64,000 nucleotides of DNA from Candidatus Gastranaerophilales bacterium (lineage in GTDB: Bacteria > Cyanobacteriota > Vampirovibrionia > Gastranaerophilales > Gastranaerophilaceae), in NCBI GenBank assembly GCA_944325155.1, contig CALUYY010000004.1:62001-126000 (forward strand), given 5' to 3'. This document shows, in pieces, positions 27,215 to 35,736 of this stretch. Each line of letters opens with the position of its first letter. The first letter of the stretch is position 1. The notes below the pieces were generated by a model, which was not told the origin of the DNA, searched no databases, and was given only the letters and a program-made list of their open reading frames with translations. The position numbers and the translations under genes were made by a program.

Positions 27215-28024
27215 TTGATAGGGGAGAATCATTATTTAATTACAAATAATGCGCTGAATGAACATCTTAACGGGGATGCTCTTGATTTTGTCGCAAGTTC
27301 AAATATAGATTCCGATAAGATTGAAGAAGAAAATAAATATAATATTTTTAAACCCTATAATGCTCCGCAGCATTTTAATAAAACCACAAAAGAAGAAGGG
27401 CTTGAATTTTTAGAAAATGCAAAAGAAGTCGTAATTGACGATTTAATTGAAGCTTCAAAAACGGATGATGATGATTTATACAAACAGGCTTTATACGATT
27501 TCGGGCGCTTAAGCCATTGTATTCAGGATTTTTATTCTCATACCAACTGGATAAATCAAACGGGCGGTATAGTAAGAGTTTGGAATGAAGATATAATAAA
27601 CCCCAATATCGATAACCCTGACAACTTAAAAACTACCGATTACTCTTGGTTTTCACAGCTTTTGGATAAAATAAACCCCTTCTTTAAGATGTATGCCGAA
27701 TCGCATTATGATTCTTTATATGAAGGTTCTTCAAAAACTTCTCATTATACAATGAACAAAGATGAAAAAGGGTCTTTGGCGGATGTTTTGTTTGAGAAAA
27801 ACGAAGGGGTGTCGGGATTCAATCTTGCGCTTGAAGATTCCATGCTTCATACCGAACAAAAATGGGAAGAAGTTTTGGATGAAGCCAAAGACGAAATTAC
27901 AAACGAAGAATATAATAATCTTATACAAAATTTAGAAGATTTTGAAATTGATGAAGATGAGTTTGATGAAAATAAAGAAACTTACCGCAAAAATTTTGAA
28001 GAAGATATGGATGAATTAAATTAA
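27215..28024 (+). CDS. Het-C / zinc-phospholipase-C-like protein, no signal peptide
   Basis: A 269-residue protein that resembles the zinc-dependent phospholipase C/Het-C fold. An N-terminal NHYLITNNALNEHL supplies a His expected near the start of such enzymes. The central ALYDFGRLSHCIQDFYSHTNW (about 89-109) is the family's H-x-x-x-D-x-x-x-H metal helix. A later HTEQKW gives another possible ligand. The C-terminus is very acidic (about 215-269). The start is TTG at 27215, with AGAGG 9 nt upstream. Unlike secreted phospholipases it has no signal peptide. It overlaps the convergent Clp-N gene at the shared TTAA stop palindrome. Activity and location are not established. Confidence 0.6.
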   Translation: MIGENHYLITNNALNEHLNGDALDFVASSNIDSDKIEEENKYNIFKPYNAPQHFNKTTKEEGLEFLENAKEVVIDDLIEASKTDDDDLYKQALYDFGRLSHCIQDFYSHTNWINQTGGIVRVWNEDIINPNIDNPDNLKTTDYSWFSQLLDKINPFFKMYAESHYDSLYEGSSKTSHYTMNKDEKGSLADVLFEKNEGVSGFNLALEDSMLHTEQKWEEVLDEAKDEITNEEYNNLIQNLEDFEIDEDEFDENKETYRKNFEEDMDELN

Positions 28025-29406
28025 ATTTGAATATTTTCCATCTCGGATAATATGCCTTGTTTGATTTCAAGCGTATCGGTGCCTAAATTTTCCAATATTT
28101 TCATTGCAACACAGTCTTTAATTTTTGTAATTGCGTATAGAATATGTTCGGACATAATTTTTTCTTTGCCGTGGTTTTTGGCAGCTTCGTACGCAATTTC
28201 AAGAAGTTTTTTTGCTCTTTGAGTATAGACTATATTTTCGTTATCGTTTTCCGAAGAATCGTTTCCGATTAAATTTTCAACCTGAAGCCTTGCGTCTTTT
28301 AAGGTAATTCCCAATTTTTCCAAAACTGCCGCCGCAACGCCGTTTTTATATGCAAGAATGCCTAAAAGTATCATTTCGGTGCCTATTATATTTTTGTTTA
28401 AGTTTGTGCATTCGGCTTTTGCGAGCCTCAAAATTGCAAGGGTTTCGGGCATTGTTTTTGCGCCGGTGTTTAATTCTTTTATTAACTGTTCTTCAAGGTC
28501 TGTTTTATAGCCCGTTAATTCTTTTATGATTTTATATGCAATTCCCGTTTTTGCCTTTAAAATTCCTAAAATTATATGCTCAGGTTTAATTTCTACGCTT
28601 CCGAATTCTTTTGCCGCTTCAAAAGTGTTTAACATAACCCTGAAGGCGTTCGGGGTGAAAATTATTTGCCTTTCGCCGTATTCTTCCAGTCTGTTTGAAA
28701 ACGTTTTTAATTTTTCATCAAAAGTCTCTTTTGTAATTCCGTATTTTTCCAGAATTTTAACGATTTCGGAATCTTTTATATCAAGAACGGAATCCGTTAT
28801 TTGTTCGGTTCCCAAAATTTCATAACCGTAGGTTGAAAGCTTGGATTTAGCAGAGCTTAAAAGGTTTGAAAGAGAATTTTCCGTAAAAAGGTCGTCGACT
28901 TTTTTAAAAAATTGTTTTGAAGTGTTGTCATCGTCTTGTTCGGGGTGTTTGAATGCGGTTTTTTTGGCTTTTTTGTTTAAAATACCCATAATGTTGGGGA
29001 TTATTTTTTGTTCGTCTATATTAAATTCTTTTAAAATTTCATAAGCGCCCGAATCTTTTGAATTAAAAATCGCAAGAGCTATATGAAACGGAGTAACGAG
29101 GGAGTTATTATAGAATTTTGCAATTTCCATCGTTTTTTCCAAAACGTCTTTTGCGCTTTTTGAAAAAGGAATAAATTCACCCGTTTTGGGTTCTTTTTTT
29201 AAGTTAATTTTTTTATTTATTTTATCTTTAAGTTCATCAATATTTATATTATATACGCCGATTAATTTTGCCTGAACCCCTTTTGTTGCAATAACAAGCC
29301 CGAGCAGAACGTGCTCCGAGTAAACTTTGTCGGCGCCGAGACTCCCCGCTTCAATTTGGGCGTTCATAATAATATCGATTGCTTTTTGGGTGAATTTTTC
29401 AAACAT
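28021..29406 (-). CDS. Tandem Clp-N domain protein without AAA+ ATPase
   Basis: A 461-residue protein built only of Clp-N (Clp_R) repeats. I count six: about 4-64 (FTQKAIDIIMNAQ, then SEHVLLGLV), 80-137, a degenerate one at 183-235, 248-312 (FTPNAFRVMLNTF, PEHIILGIL), 317-380 and 394-455 (YTQRAKKLLEIAYEAA, SEHILYAI). Two repeats normally make one Clp-N domain, the substrate and adaptor docking domain in front of the ATPase in ClpA, ClpB and ClpC. No Walker motif is present and no ATPase gene follows. It could be an adaptor or decoy for a Clp protease, or act on its own; this is inference. A TATACT box stands about 26 nt upstream. Confidence 0.85.
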   Translation of the reverse strand: MFEKFTQKAIDIIMNAQIEAGSLGADKVYSEHVLLGLVIATKGVQAKLIGVYNINIDELKDKINKKINLKKEPKTGEFIPFSKSAKDVLEKTMEIAKFYNNSLVTPFHIALAIFNSKDSGAYEILKEFNIDEQKIIPNIMGILNKKAKKTAFKHPEQDDDNTSKQFFKKVDDLFTENSLSNLLSSAKSKLSTYGYEILGTEQITDSVLDIKDSEIVKILEKYGITKETFDEKLKTFSNRLEEYGERQIIFTPNAFRVMLNTFEAAKEFGSVEIKPEHIILGILKAKTGIAYKIIKELTGYKTDLEEQLIKELNTGAKTMPETLAILRLAKAECTNLNKNIIGTEMILLGILAYKNGVAAAVLEKLGITLKDARLQVENLIGNDSSENDNENIVYTQRAKKLLEIAYEAAKNHGKEKIMSEHILYAITKIKDCVAMKILENLGTDTLEIKQGILSEMENIQI

Positions 29407-29448
29407 TTTAAAATCTTACATCAAATTAAGTTAAAAGTATAGTACAAT

Positions 29449-29472
29449 AAGGCGCCTTATATAAGGCGCCTT
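29449..29472 (-). terminator. Inverted repeat after hydA (probable terminator)
   Basis: AAGGCGCCTTAT and ATAAGGCGCCTT form a perfect 12-bp inverted repeat without spacer, 8 bp after the hydA stop. Each arm also contains the palindrome AAGGCGCCTT. No good U-run follows, so it may work as a weak terminator or an mRNA 3'-end protector rather than a full stop. Confidence 0.5.
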
Positions 29473-29479
29473 ATATTGA

Positions 29480-31243
29480 TTATTTATTTGAAAAGTCTTT
29501 ATATGAATTTTTAAACATATCCGAATATGTTGTGTGCAATAATTCATGAGCTTTATGAGAATTGGGTTTTTCCAAAAATTCATTGTAGAGCTTTTGAATG
29601 TCGGGGTTTTCGTGAGATTTTCTTAAAGGAAGTTCAATATCTTCCTTATAAAGCCCTTCAGCTCTTAATTCTTTTATTTTTGAATCATCACAGCTTCTCG
29701 GCTGTCCGCCGCCGTTAATACAGCCGCCGGGGCATGCCATAACTTCAAGAAGCTGATAATCCGCCTTGCCTTCAATTAATTCTCTAAGCGATTTTTCCGC
29801 TTCTTTTAGTGTAGATACAACTCTTACCTTAATTTTTGTACCCTTAATATCAACAATAGCTTCTTTTGTTCTGTGAGTTTTATCTACACCTCTTAAAGGT
29901 TTAAAATCAAGATTTGTTAAAGTTTCTTTTGTAACAAGTTCATATGCCGTTCTGACCGCAGCTTCCGCAACACCGCCCGAAGCACCGAAGATTGTTCCGG
30001 CTCCGGTATATTGACCGAAGGGTGAATCATTTTTTTCGGGTTTGATTTTTGCAAGGTTGATACCTGCGGATTTAATCATTTTTGCAATTTCCTGAGTTGT
30101 TAAAACAACGTCGGTTTCAAATCTGCCGTCTTTCATTAACTGGCTTCTGATTGCTTCCGCTTTCTTTGCGGTGCAGGGCATAATTGAGACAACGTATAAA
30201 TTTTCTTTATCGTATCCTTCATAATATTTGGGAACCAGTTCTTTTATAACGGGAGATAACATACCTTCGGGGGACTTACATGTCGATAAGTGGTTCAATA
30301 GCTCGGGATGATGAGTTTCTAAGTATCTTACCCAGGCGGGACAACATGATGTGAATAAAGGAAGATTTTCACCTTTATTTAATCTTTCAATAAATTCGTT
30401 TGCTTCTTCCATAATGGTAAGGTCGGCAGCAAAATTCGTATCGAAAATTAAATCAAATCCCAATTGTCTTAAGGCTGCGTTTAATTTTCCGATAACGTTT
30501 TCTCCGGGGTTAAGCCCGAACTCTTCACCCAGCGCCACACGCACCGAAGGCGCCATTTGAACCGCAACTTTTTTGTCTTTATCGTTAATTAAACCCCATA
30601 CTCTTTCAATATCTGATTTAATCGTTAAAGCGCCCGTCGGGCAGACTGCCTGGCATTGGCCGCAAAATACGCAGTCAACGCTTCCTAAGGTTCTTCCCGC
30701 AAAAGGCTGAACAACGGTTTTAGAGCCCCTGTTTGCAAAGCCCAGTACGCTATGACCCTGAAATTCGCTGCAGGCTCTGACGCATGCGCCGCATAAAATA
30801 CATTTATTCGGGTCTCTTACGATTGAAGGGTTAAGATTATCAATCGGTAAGAAATCCTGCGGTTTTTTGCCTGCAAAACGGATATCTTCTATGCCGTATT
30901 CCTGAGCGTATTTTTGAAGTTCGCAATTGCCGGATTTATTACAGGTTGTGCATTCTCTGTCGTGGTTTGCAAGCAGTAATTCAAGAACAATTTTTCTTAC
31001 TCTTCTTGTTCTTTCCGTGTTGGTATGAATTTTAAGCCCCGGTTCGGGCGGCATTGTGCAGGAAGATTGAAGCCCTCTGCCTTCAATTTCCACAACGCAC
31101 ATTCTGCATGCGCCGTATTGGGTTAAATCGGGTCTGTAACAGAAAGTGGGAACGTTAAATCCGTTATTTCTTATAACTTCAAGAAGATTCGGTTCGTTTG
31201 TATATTCACATTCTTTATTATTTATAAACAGTGTATTTGCCAT
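29480..31243 (-). CDS. hydA: [FeFe] hydrogenase catalytic subunit HydA (bifurcating type)
   Basis: The H2-making or H2-oxidising subunit of a HydABC-type trimer, 587 residues. Cluster sites in order: [2Fe-2S] (C35, C46, C49, C62), the HisCys3 cluster (H94, C98, C101, C107), two [4Fe-4S] motifs (C148-C158 and C191-C201), then the H-domain with L1 TSCCPAW (298-304), L2 MPCTAKKAEA (355-364) and L3 EVMACPGGCINGGG (500-513). All H-cluster ligands are present. With NuoF-like and NuoE-like partners it matches enzymes that use NADH and reduced ferredoxin together; bifurcation is known for such trimers but is not provable from sequence. It is last in hydC-hydB-hydA. Confidence 0.96.
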   Translation of the reverse strand: MANTLFINNKECEYTNEPNLLEVIRNNGFNVPTFCYRPDLTQYGACRMCVVEIEGRGLQSSCTMPPEPGLKIHTNTERTRRVRKIVLELLLANHDRECTTCNKSGNCELQKYAQEYGIEDIRFAGKKPQDFLPIDNLNPSIVRDPNKCILCGACVRACSEFQGHSVLGFANRGSKTVVQPFAGRTLGSVDCVFCGQCQAVCPTGALTIKSDIERVWGLINDKDKKVAVQMAPSVRVALGEEFGLNPGENVIGKLNAALRQLGFDLIFDTNFAADLTIMEEANEFIERLNKGENLPLFTSCCPAWVRYLETHHPELLNHLSTCKSPEGMLSPVIKELVPKYYEGYDKENLYVVSIMPCTAKKAEAIRSQLMKDGRFETDVVLTTQEIAKMIKSAGINLAKIKPEKNDSPFGQYTGAGTIFGASGGVAEAAVRTAYELVTKETLTNLDFKPLRGVDKTHRTKEAIVDIKGTKIKVRVVSTLKEAEKSLRELIEGKADYQLLEVMACPGGCINGGGQPRSCDDSKIKELRAEGLYKEDIELPLRKSHENPDIQKLYNEFLEKPNSHKAHELLHTTYSDMFKNSYKDFSNK

Positions 31244-31259
31244 ATTTTATCCTCTCATT

Positions 31260-33128
31260 TTACACAAGTGAAATTGCCTTAAACGGACAGCTTGCAATGC
31301 AGGCTCCGCATTTAATACATTTTGCCTGAACAATTTTGTGCGGATTTTTGACCGTACCTTCAATAGCTCCGACAGGGCAGTTTCTTGCGCATTTTGTGCA
31401 GCCTTTGCAAAGTTCTTCGTTGATTTTATATGTTTTAAGAGCGCTGCAAACGCCTGCGGGACATTTTTTATCTTTAATGTGGGCAATGTATTCGTCTCTG
31501 AAATATTTCAGTGTTGATAATACGGGGTTCGGAGCAGTTTTGCCCAGCCCGCATAACGAACCTTCTTTAACCGCAAGAGCAAGTTCTTCAAGAGTGTCCA
31601 GGTCTTTCATTTCGCCGTCGCCTCTTACGATTTTTTCAAGGATTTTCAGCATATTTTTTGTTCCTTCTCTGCAAGGAACGCATTTTCCGCAGGATTCATT
31701 CTGTGTAAAGTGCATAAAGAATCTTGCAACTTCAACAATACAGGTGTCTTCGTTCATAACGACAAGCCCGCCCGAGCCTACCATAGCGCCCGCTTTAATT
31801 AAGTTATCGTAATCCATCGGGATATCAAGATGTTCTTCCGTTAAACATCCGCCCGAAGGGCCTCCGATTTGAACGGCTTTAAATTTTTTGCCGTTTCTGA
31901 TACCGCCTCCGATATCAAAAATAATTTCTCTTAAAGTTGTTCCCATCGGAACTTCGATAAGTCCGGTGTTATTGACTTCGCCCGTAAGAGCAAAAGTTTT
32001 TGTTCCTTTTGATTTTTCCGTTCCGAAAGACGAGAACCATTGTGCGCCTTTATCTATAATAACGGGAACGTTTGCAAGCGTTTCAACGTTATTAATCAAA
32101 GTCGGACGTCCGAATAAACCGCAGTTTGCAGGGAACGGGGGTTTGGGTCTGGGCATTCCCCTTTCGCCTTCAATGGATGCCATTAAAGCCGTTTCTTCAC
32201 CGCAAACAAATGCGCCTGCGCCTTCTTTGATATGAATTTCAAAGTTGAAGCCGCTTCCCATTATATTTTTGCCTAAAAATCCTCTTTCCTCGGCTTGTTT
32301 AATCGCAATTCTCAAGCGTTTAATCGCAAGCGGATATTCCGCACGAACGTAAATATAGGCTTCATCCGCTCCGATTGCAAACCCTGCGATTGCCATACCT
32401 TCAAGAAGTTTATGAGGGTCGCCTTCCATAACGGATCTGTCCATAAAAGCACCGGGGTCGCCTTCATCGCCGTTGCATACGACATAAGATTTTCCGCCCC
32501 TGTTTGCAGCCGTAAATCTCCATTTTCTTCCCGTAGGGAAGCCTCCGCCTCCTCTTCCTCTTAAACCGGATTTTTCAATTTCTTCAATAACGGCTTCGGG
32601 GTTATTTTGTTCAAGAACTTTTGATAAAGCTCTGTATGCACCTTTTGCAATTGCTTCATCAATGCATTCGGCGTTAATTTCACCGCAATTTTTTAATGAT
32701 GTTCTTGATTGTTTTGCATAGAAATTAATTTCTTCGTTTTTATATACGTGCAAATTTGTTTTGGGGTCGGTGTATAAAAGTCTTTCAACGGGTTTTCCGT
32801 CTTTAATGTGGCTGTTGATTATTTCTTCAACATCATCGGGTTTAACTTTAACGTATGTAATATCAAAATCGGGGATTATAACCAAAACGCCCTGTTCGCA
32901 AAAGCCGTGGCATCCTGTCGGCACCGTTACCATTTTTTTGTTTTCTTCCAAAATTCCGACATCCGCACCGAGTTCTTTAAATTTTTCGATAACTTCGTTT
33001 GAACCGTTTGCGATACAGCCCGTTCCGTTGCACACCAAAACTCTTAAACCCTGTTTGTTAATAAGTTCCCGTGCTTTTTTTTCTTCTTCATTTATATCAA
33101 TATTTAATTTTTTCACTTCTGTTTCCAT
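31260..33128 (-). CDS. hydB: NuoF-like NAD(H)-binding subunit HydB
   Basis: The flavoprotein subunit of the hydrogenase trimer, 622 residues. An N-terminal thioredoxin-like [2Fe-2S] domain (about 30-125) has VCNGTGCIANGS and VPTGCHGFCEQG. The FMN/NADH-binding NuoF core carries GLRGRGGGGFPTGRKW (about 189-204) and ICNGDEGDPGAFMDR-like VCNGDEGDPGAFMDRS. The N3-type cluster site is ESCGKCVPCREGTK. Two C-terminal [4Fe-4S] ferredoxin motifs (CKGCTKCARNCPVGAI and CIKCGACIASCPFKAI) end the protein. It sits 3 bp after hydC and 16 bp before hydA, so the three genes form one operon. Confidence 0.95.
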   Translation of the reverse strand: METEVKKLNIDINEEEKKARELINKQGLRVLVCNGTGCIANGSNEVIEKFKELGADVGILEENKKMVTVPTGCHGFCEQGVLVIIPDFDITYVKVKPDDVEEIINSHIKDGKPVERLLYTDPKTNLHVYKNEEINFYAKQSRTSLKNCGEINAECIDEAIAKGAYRALSKVLEQNNPEAVIEEIEKSGLRGRGGGGFPTGRKWRFTAANRGGKSYVVCNGDEGDPGAFMDRSVMEGDPHKLLEGMAIAGFAIGADEAYIYVRAEYPLAIKRLRIAIKQAEERGFLGKNIMGSGFNFEIHIKEGAGAFVCGEETALMASIEGERGMPRPKPPFPANCGLFGRPTLINNVETLANVPVIIDKGAQWFSSFGTEKSKGTKTFALTGEVNNTGLIEVPMGTTLREIIFDIGGGIRNGKKFKAVQIGGPSGGCLTEEHLDIPMDYDNLIKAGAMVGSGGLVVMNEDTCIVEVARFFMHFTQNESCGKCVPCREGTKNMLKILEKIVRGDGEMKDLDTLEELALAVKEGSLCGLGKTAPNPVLSTLKYFRDEYIAHIKDKKCPAGVCSALKTYKINEELCKGCTKCARNCPVGAIEGTVKNPHKIVQAKCIKCGACIASCPFKAISLV

Positions 33129-33131
33129 TGT

Positions 33132-33632
33132 TTAACCCTCTTGTTCTTTTGCAACCAGTGTATCTATAACAATTTTAATCGCATCGGTTGTCATCTGCGG
33201 ATAAACTTTTCCGTTAATTACAACAACGGGAGCAAGTCCGCAGGCGCCGAGACAGCTTACCGTTTCAACGGAGAAAAGCCCGTCTTTTGACGTAAATTTG
33301 CCTTCTTCAAGATTAAATCTCTGGGTTAAATATGTATAAACCGGCATTGAACCTCTCACATGGCATGCCGTTCCGTCGCAGCATTTAATTTCATATTTTC
33401 CTTTGGGCTCCAGCGAAAACTGAGCATAAAAAGTTGCCACCCCATATACTTCAGCAGGTGACAAACCGTCAATTTTCGTACCTATGTATGCTATTGCTTC
33501 CTGAGGCAAAAATCTGAATTCTTCCTGCACTTTCTGTAAAATTGCAATCAGATTTTGTTTTTTTGCGCCAATTGAAGCTATAATATCATCAACTTTTTTA
33601 TAGTTGATAGCACATGATGTATCGGTGCTCAT
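33132..33632 (-). CDS. hydC: NuoE-like [2Fe-2S] subunit HydC
   Basis: A 166-residue NuoE homologue. It has a helical N-terminus (about 10-55, NLIAILQKVQEEFRFLPQEA) and a thioredoxin-like [2Fe-2S] domain with CCDGTACHVRG and VSCLGACGLAPVVVING, giving the four cluster cysteines. It hands electrons between the HydB flavin and HydA. I choose the ATG at 33632 since AAGGAGA lies 6 nt before it; the in-frame ATG at 33659 has none. It is the first gene of hydC-hydB-hydA and is divergent from the [2Fe-2S]/HydS operon across 139 bp. Confidence 0.95.
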   Translation of the reverse strand: MSTDTSCAINYKKVDDIIASIGAKKQNLIAILQKVQEEFRFLPQEAIAYIGTKIDGLSPAEVYGVATFYAQFSLEPKGKYEIKCCDGTACHVRGSMPVYTYLTQRFNLEEGKFTSKDGLFSVETVSCLGACGLAPVVVINGKVYPQMTTDAIKIVIDTLVAKEQEG

Positions 33633-33771
33633 AAACAATCTCCTTATTTTAGCTGACAACCTTAGAATAAATTATTACACAAATAAAGACGCTAAATCAA
33701 ATATTAAAAAATTGCTTAAAATAACCGTTTAAACTATACTTAGATTAATATCAATCAAAGAGAATATAACA

Positions 33772-34017
33772 ATGGAAGAAAAACATAAAATCACGGTTTG
33801 CCTCGGAAGTTCCTGTTTTGCAAGAGGCAATGAAGAGAATTTAAATTTTATAGAAAAATATGTTAAAGAAAACAATTTAAACGCAGATGTTGAAATATCA
33901 GGCTCAAGATGTGAAGGAAAATGTGCGCTCGGCCCGAATATTACAATTGACGGTGTTTTATACAATGAAATAACAAATGAAAAATTAAAAGAGTTGTTAG
34001 ATAAAATTAAAGGATAA
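33772..34017 (+). CDS. Small thioredoxin-like [2Fe-2S] ferredoxin
   Basis: An 81-residue stand-alone version of the NuoE C-terminal domain. The Cys pattern is CLGSSCFARGN near residue 10 and SRCEGKCALGPNITIDG near 46, four cysteines in all. It probably passes electrons to or from the neighbouring HydS-like protein, whose ATG follows 6 bp later. TATACT stands about 40 nt upstream and AAAGAGAA shortly before the ATG. It opens the plus-strand operon that contains the sensor, phosphatase and second hydrogenase. Confidence 0.85.
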   Translation: MEEKHKITVCLGSSCFARGNEENLNFIEKYVKENNLNADVEISGSRCEGKCALGPNITIDGVLYNEITNEKLKELLDKIKG

Positions 34018-34023
34018 TCTGTA

Positions 34024-35736
34024 ATGGATAAACTTTACCCGGTTTATACCCTTTATAACGAATGCCATGACTGTTATAAGTGTGTAAGGGAGTGTCATGT
34101 TAAGGCAATCAGCGTAAAAAACGGGCATGCGTCCGTTATGAGCGAAAAATGCATTGCCTGCGGAAATTGTGTTAAAACCTGTCCGAATAACGCTAAAAGA
34201 GTAAGAGACGATATAGAAAAAGTTAAAAATTTATTCAGAGCGGGGGCAGAGGTTTATGTTTCCCTTGCGCCTTCCTGGGGCGGGATTTTTGAGCATTCAA
34301 GCGCAAAAATGATTGCAATTTTAAAAAGACTCGGATTTAAGGGAGTAAGCGAAACGGCATTGGGTGCTCAAGAAGTTTCGATTGAAACCGCAAAAATAAT
34401 GAAAGAAAAAGATAAAGGACTTTTTATCTCAAGCGCCTGCCCCGTTGTTGTTGATTATATAAGAATGTATAACCCAAAATTTATCAAAAATATTGTTCCG
34501 ATTGCATCTCCCGTTCAAACCCATGCAAAAATGCTCAAAAAAACATTCGGAAATCATATCCATGTGGTTTTTATAGGCCCCTGCATCGCAAAGAAAAATG
34601 AATCGGACCATAATCCCGATTTATTAAGCGCTTCTTTAACGTTTGAAGAATTAAAATTATGGGTTCAGGAGGATTTTATCCCCGTTCAGGATATTGAATA
34701 TAAAGAAGATGACGTTTTTGTTCCCGAAACCGCAAATGAAGGAACATTATATGCTCTTGAAGGCGGAATGAACGAAACGATTAAAAAAGGCGGGATGTCA
34801 GATAATGTTCAATTGCTTAATATAAGCACGATTGAAAATCTTGAAAAAGCTCTTTTAAATCTTGATCCCGATACGCTGGATAAAAAAATATTTATAGAAG
34901 CTCTTTCATGCAGCGGAGGGTGCCTTGCAGGGCCTTGCGCTTCAACAAAAAAATCCGAACTTTTAAGGGTAAATGACCTTTTATCCAAAGTAAATTACAG
35001 AGAAAAAATACCAAACGAACCCGACACCGTTGTTGTTAAAGATTTTAAAAAACAATTAACGGAAAAGCCCTCATACAGTTATGAAGATATAGTGGAAGCA
35101 CTGAAAAAAGTAGGGAAATATACCGAAGAAGATGAACTTAATTGCGGCGGGTGCGGATACAACACATGCAGAGAGCTTGCCTGTGCTTTAATATCGGGTG
35201 AGGCGGAACCTTCGATGTGCGTTTCTTATATGAGAAAAATCGCAATGCAAAAAGCGGCGGCAATGTTGAGGTGTATGCCTTCCGCCAGCGTTATGGTGGA
35301 TAAAGATTTAAAAATAGTGGAATCAAACGAAGCTTTTATGAAAATGTTTTGTGCGGATATGATTGATATATTCCCCGAGGGAATAAACGGCGCAAGCATA
35401 GACAGAATAGTCGATTTTGCGGACATTTTTAAAGAAACTCTTAAAACCCAAAAAGATATCCACAAAGAACACTATCCCGTTAAAAACAGAATTTATGACA
35501 TAAGCGCATTTTCAATTGAGAAAAATGAACTCGCCGGCGCAATTATAACCGATGTTACCCAGAGCGAAATGGGAAGAGAAAAAATCGCCCAAAGAGCGCA
35601 TGAGGTTATAAATAAAAATATTGCAATCGTGCAGGAAATAGCGTGTCTGCTCGGAGAGCATATGGTTGAAACGGAATTATTATTAAGCACAATTGCTCAA
35701 GACTATGATACCAATGAAACAGAGGATAAAAAATAA
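34024..35736 (+). CDS. hydS: Sensory [FeFe] hydrogenase HydS (group C) with PAS domain
   Basis: A 570-residue hydrogenase-like sensor. Two [4Fe-4S] motifs (C14, C17, C20, C24 and C43, C46, C49, C53) precede the H-domain. L1 reads SSACP, so the usual proton-relay Cys is Ala138 while the cluster ligand C139 remains. L2 is GPCIAKKNE, where active enzymes have MPC. L3 is SCSGGCLAGP (C296, C300). After it come a four-Cys [4Fe-4S] domain (C374, C377, C382, C399) and a PAS domain (about 405-535). The Ala change and PAS domain are known traits of group C sensory hydrogenases such as Thermotoga HydS, which have low activity. The next gene, a phosphatase, overlaps it by 1 bp. Confidence 0.9.
   Translation: MDKLYPVYTLYNECHDCYKCVRECHVKAISVKNGHASVMSEKCIACGNCVKTCPNNAKRVRDDIEKVKNLFRAGAEVYVSLAPSWGGIFEHSSAKMIAILKRLGFKGVSETALGAQEVSIETAKIMKEKDKGLFISSACPVVVDYIRMYNPKFIKNIVPIASPVQTHAKMLKKTFGNHIHVVFIGPCIAKKNESDHNPDLLSASLTFEELKLWVQEDFIPVQDIEYKEDDVFVPETANEGTLYALEGGMNETIKKGGMSDNVQLLNISTIENLEKALLNLDPDTLDKKIFIEALSCSGGCLAGPCASTKKSELLRVNDLLSKVNYREKIPNEPDTVVVKDFKKQLTEKPSYSYEDIVEALKKVGKYTEEDELNCGGCGYNTCRELACALISGEAEPSMCVSYMRKIAMQKAAAMLRCMPSASVMVDKDLKIVESNEAFMKMFCADMIDIFPEGINGASIDRIVDFADIFKETLKTQKDIHKEHYPVKNRIYDISAFSIEKNELAGAIITDVTQSEMGREKIAQRAHEVINKNIAIVQEIACLLGEHMVETELLLSTIAQDYDTNETEDKK

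Noticed and set aside
29449-29472. CRISPR-like direct repeat (AAGGCGCCTT twice)
   Set aside because: Only two copies without spacers of fixed length, at the end of an operon; a hairpin explains it better. No CRISPR array or cas gene was seen anywhere.
31336-31812. 158-codon plus-strand frame inside hydB
   Set aside because: Antisense shadow of the conserved NuoF-like gene; no promoter, no ribosome site, low-complexity translation.
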